NCBI GenBank assembly: GCA_010909165.1
Contig: MU008166.1
Location: 620,001 to 684,000 of the forward strand
Reading direction: 5' to 3'
DNA from: Anthoceros angustus
Taxonomy: Eukaryota > Streptophyta > Anthocerotopsida > Anthocerotales > Anthocerotaceae
DNA: 64,000 nucleotides
Under the pieces are notes generated by a model, which did no database searches, was not told where the DNA came from, and saw nothing but the letters and a program-made list of their open reading frames with translations. A program made the translations under genes and the position numbers. Shown one piece after another: positions 54,663 to 64,000 of this stretch (positions are counted from its first letter, which is position 1; each line of letters begins with the position of its first letter).

Positions 54663-56598
54663 AATGTACTGCACTCGGTTCGGCCTCTGGCACAGTCTGG
54701 AGCGTTTTCAACAAGTCATAGAGACAGGTTGCGTGCTCATGGCAGTCCCGCAACAAACTATTGCTGGTGCCAGAAGCTTTTGTACCAAAGAAAATTTGAT
54801 TTGAACTGCTGAAAGCGACACCCTTAAGGTCACTGCTACCTGCGTACATACCGACAGTCACCGAAGCTTCCCTCGAGCACAGCAAGCCCTGACTCAAGGC
54901 TCTTCGACACTTTCAAGTACATACACCACCAGCAAAGCCCAGGGGCTTACACGTCCCTAAAATTAGCAACTCTTGTCAAGTCCAGAACGCTCTCATCTCA
55001 CACGCAATCCCTCTCCCTCCGACTCCATCCCTCATCTGCATTGCCAGACTCCCACGACATGTGCCTCCTGAAAGCTGTTGCAAGTGGAAGCACCAGTACA
55101 CCATACAAGATAGCCCGGATCCGATCCCGACCTCACATGCTCCAGTTGCAGCCAGCTGGTCTCACCTCCTTCTGTTGCAGGTCCGACCTAATATAGCTCT
55201 CCTTTTAAAAGTCTGCAACACTGCAGACTTATCACTTCCTTCCCCAAGGGCTGTACACATCTGCCAGAAGCAATGTACATATGTACATCCATAAACGCAA
55301 CACACACTCCAGTCACACATCATGTACAGGCATGCACTGCATGCAACACAGTCTCCATTCAACCGAATCACGGAAACTTCTTACATATCAAGTTGTCACC
55401 CGGTCGTCACCAACTGTCGCGAAAGGATCGCACAACCAGCAGGACAGCAACAGCTGGGGCGGGCAGTGTTTTGTAGTCCGGGAACAATCAAGAAGGAAAG
55501 CAACAACGCAAGCAGCTGTGCTCCCGGTGTCCGTCCGGCTCTGGATACACCACATCCTCTCACGCGCACGCAAACATGCCTCCCCCCCGGGCCCAGACCC
55601 CCGGCTAATTCCAGCGCTCCCGCAACGGCCTCCAAATCTGGCGGTGCTTACCGCCGGCCCTAATTCTGGCCGCACATCCTTCCAGCGAATCCCTGTCTGG
55701 CACACAGCGCTCTCGGGCCCGACGTGCGGAGATGGCATCAAACAGCCCGATTCGGGCTGGCTGGCTGGCTCGTACCTACAATGCCGCCGGCCTCGTGTCC
55801 GGCGTGGTGCAGCTGCAGTCTGCGGCACGGCAACAGCACCCCCGGCTTAACCCCGGTTAAGATAACCGCATCCAGCGGTCAGGCGACTCAGGCACAGGAC
55901 ATGGAGCAGGGAGCAGGGAGCAGGCTGGCAGGGAGGACTATACATAGACCCCGGGAGGGGCAGTACGCAATAAGCCCTCAGGTGTCATGTACTCTGCCAT
56001 GTCCTTTAAATTTTTGTTTGCGAACGTACATACCATGGTTACTTGGGCCCGTGACCGCGGGAAATCGCGGTCACGAGGTCGGCGCCCGGCGGTAGGGCGC
56101 GAGCCCCGAGAGATCATCGCAAGTACATTTTGCATTAGTATATGGTGCAGGTAATCGTTGTTTGCACATCGGCCAAGCAAAGCTGCAGAATGCCAGGCCG
56201 GCTGCTGCGGGGATTCAAGTTTTAATGCCCATTGAATGCAACTCTGCAGTGCAGGGCAGTGCCCGGCGGAGGACCCGCCGGGTCGGAAGCCGGCCCCCCT
56301 CCATATCGCAACTCCGTTCCCATCCCGTTTTCAAACTCCCATCGCTCGTGTGCCAGGGCTCTTGCTCTTTCTCGACTCCCGCTACCCGACACACCCGCCC
56401 GTCAGCCTTGGGCGACCGGTGGTCCGAGGCGCCCGGGGCGTCCGGTACCCGCGCCCCGAGCCCCCTCGTCACTCTGCCCAACTTCCAACCGGCCCGACCC
56501 CCCAGAACCAGACCTATCCTCTGTCCCGGCAGTTCAAAAAAACTTCAAACCCTCATCCAGGACCCGCAGGTGGATGTACGTAGGTAGTCCCAATGGCT
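54663..56598. other. Region 3' of the GST-hemerythrin gene, no gene recognised
   Basis: The first several hundred bases are probably the 3' untranslated region. Farther right, open frames of 100-190 codons overlap on both strands in GC-rich sequence (for example 55281-55850) and have no recognisable domain, so I leave them out. Confidence 0.4.
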
Positions 56599-56930
56599 TA
56601 GGCCACATGGACACACATTTATAAGAACACCGCTGTTAGCATCTTGTGCTTACAAGATGGGTACTTACAAGGGGTGCTTAGAAGATGGGTACTTAGATGC
56701 GCTGACAAGATGGGCACTTAGATGGGGTGCTTAGAAGATGGGTACGTAGATGGGGGTGGTGGAGGGAGTGGATGCCCTTGGTGCAAATAGCTTAGCACAC
56801 CATGCTACAACTTGGTAACTACGAAGTCCCATCTCAATTTCATCAGAAGAAGAAGAAAGACGAAGTCTATTTGTGTCCACTCGAGTATCATAGAGATTTG
56901 TCTTCTCTTCTTCATCTTCGTAGGGTTCAG
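56599..56930. repeat. Repeat related to the 51.6 kb flank, with a minisatellite
   Basis: The stretch carries acaagatgggtacttagatgg/ggtgcttagaag units about 20 bp long (56640-56750). It is followed by ggagggagtg...gcaaatagcttag...cacaccatg...tacaac, which parallels 51640-51840 (agtgcaagtagcttaggcacctcatgg). Both copies end in a ttcttcttct-type tract. It looks like a dispersed non-coding repeat family. Confidence 0.55.
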
Positions 56931-56945
56931 GGTTTAGGGTTTGGG
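56931..56945. promoter_or_regulatory. Telo-box-like motif
   Basis: The sequence ggtttagggtttggg contains the plant telo-box core (AAACCCTA on the other strand). Such motifs occur near transcription starts of some plant genes. No gene is seen directly next to it, so the role is open. Confidence 0.35.
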
Positions 56946-57582
56946 ATTACAGTACATTCATTTTAGCAACTTGGGAGAAGCAAGGAGACGTGGGTGTCGC
57001 GGACTCTGCCTTGGCTGACCCGGGGACTCGATCGAAAGCTCAGAAGCCGAGATGCCGAAGTCAAAAACATCCTCGACTTCCACAAAACTGCAGCATCTCG
57101 TATTCCCGGCGCCCACACGGCATACGGTCTCGCAAATTCCGATACGGTGTACATATCTAGATGTACGTCCTTTTAGGAGTCGGAACAAATGCGCGTAGCC
57201 GCGGCCGGCTGCATAATACCTCGCATGTACGTGTACGCCGCTGTGCCACGTACGAGAACGAGACGTTTCATCGACCATATATAGAAGAGAAGGGAAGGTG
57301 AAGGGAAGCATCCAGAACCCATTCAAGGCCGGCCGCCGGCCCCACCCGCCCGACTTAACACCAATTTAGCTCCAACAAAGATTGGGGATATCGGCCGGTG
57401 CCGCTGGTTACAGCCTGTTACTGTTTAGGATTTCATTAGCGCACGCGTAATCTGGTATATTCTTTACTTGGCTCCCGCGACCATAGGGCGCGGCGAGACC
57501 CCGTTCAAATCGACGGAAGAGTCGGGAATCCGTTTGGGGAGGCGATCGGACCTGACCTGCCGTGGAGGTCAGGTGGGAGGTC
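56946..57582. other. Unassigned intergenic stretch
   Basis: No gene is recognised. The tatatagaa motif at about 57279 could be a promoter for an unseen transcript. Confidence 0.35.
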
Positions 57583-57666
57583 CGGTTGGGTGAGGTGAGG
57601 TCAGGTAAGGTTAGGTTGGGTCGGGTTAGGTTGGGTTAGGTTAGGTTAGGTGCAGGTTAGGTTTGG
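57583..57666. repeat. Simple repeat of GGTTA / GGTTGGG type
   Basis: The run includes ggttaggttaggttagg with interspersed ggttgggt units. It is a short degenerate pentamer/heptamer repeat, similar to (TTAGG)n. Confidence 0.8.
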
Positions 57667-58869
57667 TCCTGTTCCCCGTTCCCCGTTACTCTAAGGTTTC
57701 ACGCGCCGTGGATCTTGGGCGGTTACTCAGAATATTCAAATGGTGTCATGCCATATGCATGCCCATGAGGGTGCATGATGGGCGAGCGATGCGCCAGGCT
57801 GGAATTTCCGCGTTCTCTTCTCATGGGCGATAGATATTCACCTCGCTCCCACGGCGTGCAACGCTATGCATGTCCTGCGGGCCTGGCTCCGTTTGTTTGC
57901 TCCACCCGCTTTCTCGCTGCAATCTGCAGCCTTTTATGGAAAGCCGGAATCCCCACAACGTGGCCATCAAGGCTCGCCCTCGTCATCACTCTTAAATAAC
58001 TGCCTCCACAGTCCTTTATTCACTCAAATTTATGTGAGGAAATCTGGTGCCACAAGCCTCAGCTCACACCCATGTCCTCACCTCGTCTTCATTCTTGAAG
58101 ATCCCTTCAACAATGTCGCAAAATGAGTGTTGCACTTGCTGTCGTAAGTGCACACTTGGCAACATAATACGTAGCAAAGCCCATCTCATTACTGAGTCAC
58201 TAAGTACAGCACATCAGCTTAAAATGCGATAGAAACATGACAATAATTCCGAAGCACTTCTTTCTCGTAGCTGTTGTGGAAAGAGCAAGCAAGTAATTCA
58301 AATTCGCCTTTACGTTTACGAATATGAATTTGAATCTCAGAACTTTCCTTCGTTCGTATCGTATCCAGGCACGAAAGCCCATACCCGGGCTAAAAACGAG
58401 CATATCTATCTCGCCACCAAGGCACAAATACCCACCTAAGCGAGGACGGGACAATGTGTGATTAGCTCACGCTTGTGTCACGGGGCGAGAATTAAGCGGG
58501 TATGGAATTTTTGAATATGTAGCTTAACGGTAAATGAGAATCCGAAATATTTCAGGGCTTTGGGGAAATGCGGAATATGTGGTGTCCTAGCCGGGCGGCT
58601 GTTGCGGGAATATGTGATATGATGAGCCGACCATGAATGCGGGGCAGGGACGGGCGGCCCGTTTCAGGCTGCCTTGGACGCGACAAAAGAAAGTGTCAAC
58701 TGTGTTACAGCAACCGGCCAAAAACACGGACTGAGTTCAGAGCAGAGCAGAGCTCCAGATGCGCGTGGCGCGAGACCTTTTTCTTTCAGTATTTTGCCCG
58801 GTCAGTGGAATAATATTTTATTGGCCTGGGCCCTGGGCGGTCCAGAAGTCGACTCGAGGGCTACCAGTT
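57667..58869. other. Unassigned intergenic stretch
   Basis: No gene or strong repeat is seen. Short frames on both strands look like chance. Confidence 0.4.
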
Positions 58870-60562
58870 CACAGGGGTAGGGTAATGGTAGTCTGCGCCA
58901 GTGGCTGGGCCATGGCGGGGTAAAGAAGACAAGGGACACACTCACGTTCCTGGACGTGGCCCCGGCACCTGCGGCCGTGCTTTTCTCGCGGCTGTGCATT
59001 CCGATCTCCGGGGCTTGTCGTCCCCGCTGGCCCCGCGTCCTTGCTTGTGCTGCGCGAGTGCGTTACTGTAGCCCTGTTCTACTGTGGAGACGGGAGCTTA
59101 CCTGGAGCGGCGATGGAGGAGGCGATTTGGCCTCGTCTTCCGTGCCAGGTTGGTGGAGGTTGCTCCTGTTTCATTTCGCTGCTTCTTGCGAGGTTGCTTG
59201 TGGCAAGTGTGCGGGCTAGGAAGGAAGGTTGGATAGGCAGGCTGGCTGGCAAGCTACACGCGTCTCTCTCCTCGGCTCTTGCTGCTACAGCGGTATCATC
59301 TCGGGTTGAAAGCGGCAGAGATGGACTTTGTGCTTGGACCTCTCGAAATTCCCCTGCTCTGACTGGCTGGAAAAGGACTCTGCACCCTGCTTGCTCCCTG
59401 GCTCGCCGTCAGTCAGATTTGCTTGCCCTGCTACCTCCCTTCTCTGCATCCATTCCGTATTCCGCTGCTCTGAGAACTCCGGACGTCGCCGGCAGGCACG
59501 CTGCTTTGTCCCTTGTTTGCTTCTCTTCTTCCTCCTCTCGCGGCACGCAGCCTGCCTGCCTGCCTTGGAGGTCGAGATTGAGCTCCCGAGTCTTCCTGCG
59601 CCTCTGCGCGGCCCCGCTTTTTTGACTGCCTTGCTCCGCACTCGTTGCTCCCTTCTTGCTTGCGTTCTTCCTGTGTGAGCGTCGGCGTTGCCCGTGGCTT
59701 GGCTCAGCGGGGGTTTGTTCCGATGTCGGTGCTTCTTGTTTGACCTACATGTAGCCTTTCTTCTTTGCCTGCCCCGCCCTCCTCTTAAACTCCCGTCCTG
59801 CTAGCCTTCTTGTCGCGTCTTGCTGGACGCTTCAATTGAGCCCCGCCGCTGAACCTGGATGCCCGTGTCCAATTTCCAGTCGAGGGGGACCCCGGTGTTG
59901 GAGTCACGTCAGAAAGTGAGGTCAACAGCTTGTACGACAGCTTCATTTGAGGCGCTCATGAGCAATTCTTTGGAGTTGCGACAATCCGCGTGTAGCAGGT
60001 TTGCTCCATCTTCTGTTTGCTCTTCTGGTGGGATGTGTCGTGTCGGCTTGGTGCTTCTCACGAAGCAATTGGAGGAGAGTCGTGATGGTTAGGTGTCAGG
60101 CTGGAAACTCGACGGGTTTCAATTTCACTAGGCGCAGTGCGTCGGGGAGTGCGTCTTCTCCTTCCTCATGTTTCTTGGACCGATTCTTCAAGAGCCTCTG
60201 GCCGGCTTTGCCTGCTCTTTTCTGTAGTGCTAGTCTCGACTCCTGAGGCCAGCTTGAGTTGGATTTGGACTTGCTTGGCCCTTCCCCTTCTGTCCTTGGC
60301 AAGGTCCTTGTGGCCGCATCGAAAGTGTCGCGCACTTTCCTCCTCTCGGGGAGTTCGACGGTTTCTAGGTCGGAGCTATCGATGTTCCCTGTGTCTGTTC
60401 TTATGGTGCGACGTACTTTGCAGATATTCTTGGAGAAACACAGTCTGGGAGCACAGAAGCTGAGCATTCGTCTTTGACTTAGTAGAACAGAACTTGTGGG
60501 GAAGGAAAGCAGCCTCCGAGTTGGTGTAGCTGGAGTCGTTACGTAAGTTCCTGCTCAGGAAA
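58870..60562 (+). promoter_or_regulatory. Long CT-rich upstream region / leader of the RopGAP gene
   Basis: The region is rich in cttgct, cttcttcctcctctc and similar pyrimidine tracts and lacks a conserved domain in any frame. Open frames, the longest 194 codons at 59041-59625, are Ser/Ala/Leu-rich and I consider them upstream ORFs or chance. A long 5' leader, possibly with an intron, is common for plant signalling genes, but its start cannot be placed from sequence. Confidence 0.4.
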
Positions 60563-62373
60563 ATGGCCGAGGTTCTACCACCTCGGCATTATATATCGGA
60601 CAGTCCCGACTCCGATGACGCCATGTTCGATTTCAGCGGGCCAGGTTCTTCGCCGATGAGTTCCCGGATGACTAGGTTTACCTTGAACTCAGACAACAAC
60701 AGAGAGTCGGATGAATACGCGTCGGATTACTGCAACACTGCCGTCTCCCCCCTCATCACTCATCCATCAGAGACAGATGATGACAACGCGCTTCCTTACG
60801 AGAGCACAAGTAGTGCCGCGGAGAACAGCAGACGAGGTGGAAGAGTGGGCAGGCATGGTGGAGAGTTGATGGTGAGGTCTGACCAGGAAAGCGCCGAGCT
60901 ATCCATGTTAGCTCTAATGATAGCAGCTGTTCGGAGATCTTTGCTCACATGCAACACCGGGCCTGAAGACGGAATGGATATTGGGTGGCCCACTAATGTG
61001 CAACATGTAGCTCATGTGACATTTGATCGCTTCAACGGCTTTCTCGGACTCCCAGTAGAGTTTGAAGTTGAGATCCCAAGGAGGGCCCCAAGCGCAAGGT
61101 GAGGTTCACTGTCTACACTAGGTGCTCGTGGAACAAGTCTCGGCCCTTCTGCCGCCAACTGTTGAAAGCTTGCCTCACCGTTTTCTTTAATGGCAGTGCA
61201 AGCGTCTTTGGAGTTTCGGCGGAATCTATGCAATGCTCTTATGATATGAAGGGCAACAGCGTGCCAACCATCCTGCTTTTGATGCAAGAACAATTGTACA
61301 ACCAGGGTGGTCTTAAGGTATAGATCAGTCACAGTGTTGACGTCTGCAGTTATGTTTCGTCGGCCATAACTTAGCCATCCAAGTCTTTGTCAGCTGAAGC
61401 ACTCTATGTTAATGTTTTACTGGTTTTGTTTTCTCAGGCAGAGGGGATCTTCAGAATAAATGCCGAAAATAGCCACGAAGAGCATGTACGGGACCAGCTG
61501 AACAAAGGCCTTGTACCGTATGACATTGATCTACACTGCTTAGCCGGTCTTATCAAGGTAAGAAAAGGTGCAGCTTGTAAAAGTGGATTATTCTCTGGAA
61601 ATTGCTCGGTCATGTGCTTAGTCTCATGCTCGAGTGGCTTTTTTGCAGGCTTGGTTTCGAGAACTACCAAGAGGAGTCCTGGATTCTTTGACTCCCGAAC
61701 AAGTCCTGCAATGCCACACTGAGGAGCAGTGTGTGGATTTGGTGAAGGAGCTCCCACCTACACAAGCAGCTCTCCTAGACTGGGCTATCAATCTTATGGC
61801 TGACGTTGTGCAAGAGGAGGCCACCAATAAGATGAATGCCCGAAATATTGCTATGGTGTTTGCTCCAAATATGACTCAGGTATTTGTTTAAGCCACTCCA
61901 ACTCATGCCCTCTTGACTTGGCTCCAGTTTCAGTTGTGGTGGCTTCTCAGCTGACCAATCTGCCGGATTTGGGAGCTTTGCTGCCTGGAAGGTTTACTAG
62001 TTCTCACCATCTTCTAATTTGGTTGCAGATGGCAGATCCCTTGACAGCGCTGATGCATGCTGTCCAAGTAATGAATTTTCTGAAGACTCTGATCTTAAGG
62101 ACTTTGCGAGAGCGACAGGAGGCCGCTCTTGATCCTCATCCTACTTCCTCGCGGCCTGAGGAACCTCATGAAGATAGTCGGGACAACGATTATGGGGGTG
62201 CTCTGCTCAATGGCTTCACCTCTCGAGATAGTAGCGTGAGGGAGCCGAAATTGGAATATGAGGACTACACTCACCGGAAAGCTCAATCCAAGCCGCGTGG
62301 CAAGTCGAAGAACAGAGGTGGAAGGCTTGTGAGCACTATAGATCAACAAAGTGAGCGAGTGGAGGCATGGTGA
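60563..62373 (+). CDS. ROPGAP: Rop GTPase-activating protein (CRIB-RhoGAP)
   Basis: Five exons (60563-61098, 61197-61317, 61438-61557, 61649-61879, 62029-62373) join in phase with GT...AG introns to give 450 residues. After an acidic N-terminus, residues about 112-130 carry the L-S-M-L-A-L-M-I segment seen in plant RopGAPs. Residues about 139-164 are the CRIB motif (I-G-W-P...H-V-A-H-V-T-F-D-R-F), which binds ROP GTPases. Residues about 180-360 are the RhoGAP domain with the arginine finger in G-I-F-R-I-N (Arg225), N-S-V-P-T-I-L, and N-x-x-N-I-A-M-V-F-A-P-N-M-T. The protein would speed GTP hydrolysis by ROP/RAC and so end polarity signals. The C-terminus is hydrophilic. A stop at 62371-62373 is taken as the end; see the finding on a possible extension to 62620. 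Confidence 0.9.
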
Positions 62374-62884
62374 GAAGACCATATGAGAAGTCTCCTTCCA
62401 TTCGAACTGCAGGAGAGGGCAAGATACTATCGATGCATCTCGTCCACTGATTTGTCGGAAGATAAAGGCACATGAAGACGTTGTTGATGTTGAATGTCCG
62501 CAGCGTGCATCTGCGGTAGGTGAGGTGGTTGGTGTTGAGACGCTTCGGGTCTCGGGAGAAGCAGGCGGCAGCCGGTCATCGGACAAGATGGAAACTGGTT
62601 GTCAGTCTGGCTTGGAATAGTATCATGTGCAATGTCCGTTTAAGTGACGCAGCAGTGCAAGGCTAGATGGTTCATGCCCTTGGGTGCAAAGTAATTTGCC
62701 CTCCTGTCCAGCATCTAAAACTGTAGGTGATCCACAATCAGGACAAAGTTAACTTCAAATCTAGGTGAGAAGCTTCCACATCCTGTACCAACTACCCTGT
62801 AAAGTTGTGTAAAATAATTCCGGTGACTTTCAACCCAATGGGTGCTTGTGCACAGAGTTGCATCTTGGTTGCACTTGGGGAATG
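62374..62884 (+). other. 3' region of the RopGAP gene
   Basis: Contains an open frame from about 62414 to a stop at 62618-62620 that could be a further exon. The rest probably is 3' untranslated sequence. Confidence 0.45.
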
Positions 62885-63072
62885 GCAGTCCTCCTTGTGG
62901 AAGTCTGCTTGTAATCATGCCTGTGACTGATGCATTGCCTGTGGAAGTCTGCTCGTAATCATGCCTGTGACTGATACATTGCCTGTGGAAGTCTGCTCGT
63001 AATCATGCCTGTGACTGATACATTGCCTGTGGAAGTCTGCTCGTAATCATGCCTGTGACTGATACATTGCCG
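62885..63072. repeat. Minisatellite, 44-bp unit, about four copies
   Basis: The units carry gtggaagtctgctcgtaatc and atgcctgtgactgatacatt, nearly identical from copy to copy. It lies in or just after the 3' untranslated region of the RopGAP gene. Confidence 0.9.
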
Positions 63073-63477
63073 AAGTCCAAGATAACGTCGATGATCCCCG
63101 CACTCGTTTTCCTCAGCGGCAGTCTCTGGCTGCCTGACCCTGGCAACAATGCTATCGCTACAGGGACTTGCAAGTGTTTGATTTGGATACAGAGCGAGAT
63201 GAGAAATTGCAAACAACTATGCATTTCATGTGCCTGGATTCCGCTGAGGTTTGCGCCCACTAGGGGCGGGGTCTGACAGTGCCGGCGGAACGAGATTCTT
63301 TGGATCGCGGGCTCCTTGGAGTGCTTCTGACCATACTGACAATGACGATATCTGTTGCCTCTGTGCAAGTTGTTTATAAGCAGGATCTTTCTTTGGTCGA
63401 CAGACAGCACACGTGGAATGACGAGACTGGAATGGAAATTTGAATTATAAATTCCTAACTAACGAATTCTAAATCTA
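63073..63477. other. Unassigned stretch after the minisatellite
   Basis: No gene is seen on either strand. Confidence 0.4.
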
Positions 63478-63612
63478 TGACATGGTAGGGCATACGAGTG
63501 ACGCGGAAAGAGTTTGACATGGTAGGGCATAGGAGTAACATGATAGGGCATATGAAAAACGTAGAAAGAGTTTGACATGGTAGGGCATAGGAGTAACGAC
63601 TCTTTCTACGCA
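63478..63612. repeat. Short tandem repeat (gacatggtagggcat unit) with inverted tail
   Basis: Three or four copies of tgacatggtagggcata are separated by gtagaaagagtt. The end, gactctttctac (about 63598-63609), is the inverse of that spacer. Confidence 0.75.
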
Positions 63613-63684
63613 GCTAATAAGGAATCGACAAGTACTAGCTTCCCAGCGGTCTAGGATCTTGCCAATTCACTCCACAACAGACTT

Positions 63685-63935
63685 GCACGATTCTCGGTGC
63701 TCTCAACCTCACGACGCAACACGAGGCTCCAAGTAGCTCGCCAGCTTTCAACCTCACGACGCAACACTAGGCTCCAAGTAGCTCGCCTAGGCTCCAAGTA
63801 GCTCGCCATCCGCTCTCAACAATTCTCAGTGCTCTCAATCTCCCAACGCAACACTAGGCTCCAAGTAGCTCGCCGTCTGCTCTCAACCTCATGACGTAAT
63901 ACTAGGCTCCAAGTAGCCCGCCATCCACTAACAAC
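63685..63935. repeat. Minisatellite (caacactaggctccaagtag unit)
   Basis: About five copies of aggctccaagtagctcgcc with linkers containing ctcaacctcacgacgcaac; units run from about 22 to 64 bp, as some linkers are missing. Confidence 0.85.
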
Positions 63936-64000
63936 TCGCAGACCACCTCCTCGAAGTGGTGCTCTTCATTGATAGAATACACACTTGAGTGTGGCTATCT

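Noticed and set aside
55281-56624. Plus-strand frames of 115-189 codons downstream of the GST-hemerythrin gene
   Set aside because: Three frames and both strands are open in GC-rich sequence; none has a domain or splice pattern.
59041-59625. 194-codon frame upstream of RopGAP as a gene
   Set aside because: It has no domain, is biased by CT-rich sequence and is matched by frames on the other strand; more likely leader or chance.

Overview
This window comes from a eukaryotic nuclear genome, almost certainly a land plant. The evidence is plant-type Ty3/gypsy retrotransposons (one with a chromodomain), CACTA (En/Spm-type) DNA transposons encoding TNP2-like transposases, a five-exon CRIB-RhoGAP of the plant RopGAP type, and a glutathione S-transferase fused to a hemerythrin domain. 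As far as I know, that fusion was described as the GSTH class in the moss Physcomitrella, so a seed-free plant (moss, liverwort or lycophyte) is my best guess. The species cannot be fixed from sequence alone.

Layout. Positions 1 to about 43.95 kb are one nest of four transposable elements. A chromovirus (39.9-43.95 kb; its left part lies off-window) was hit in gag by a second, non-chromodomain gypsy element (1-39,911). That element now stands as a tandem array with three LTRs (496-1617, 2106-3072, 38893-39911), with a heavily deleted copy between the first two. Its reverse transcriptase is split by a 25.8 kb CACTA insertion (element A, 7759-33537) with a TAT target duplication. Element A's own TNP2 gene is split by a second CACTA element (B, 16377-26810). 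At all three junctions the interrupted reading frame can be followed on both sides or in the remaining side. All of the element genes carry frameshifts or stops. The chromovirus is the best preserved.

From 43.95 to 52.5 kb lies a decayed zone. It has two LTR-like stretches (44.9-46.6 and 47.9-48.4 kb), several minisatellites, perfect palindromes, a gag fragment (50.3-50.9 kb) and a small hAT-like element (51161-51575) with an exact 8-bp target duplication. The right half of that element and its flank were later duplicated in tandem.

The host genes lie at the right. A GST-hemerythrin fusion gene sits at 52893-54662 on +, with 3 exons and 508 residues. A RopGAP gene sits at 60563-62373 on +, with 5 exons and 450 residues, preceded by a long CT-rich leader and followed by minisatellites. 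The two genes share no evident pathway. One would act in thiol/redox or iron-linked chemistry, perhaps at a membrane; the other switches off ROP small GTPases. I see no tRNA, rRNA or CRISPR array.
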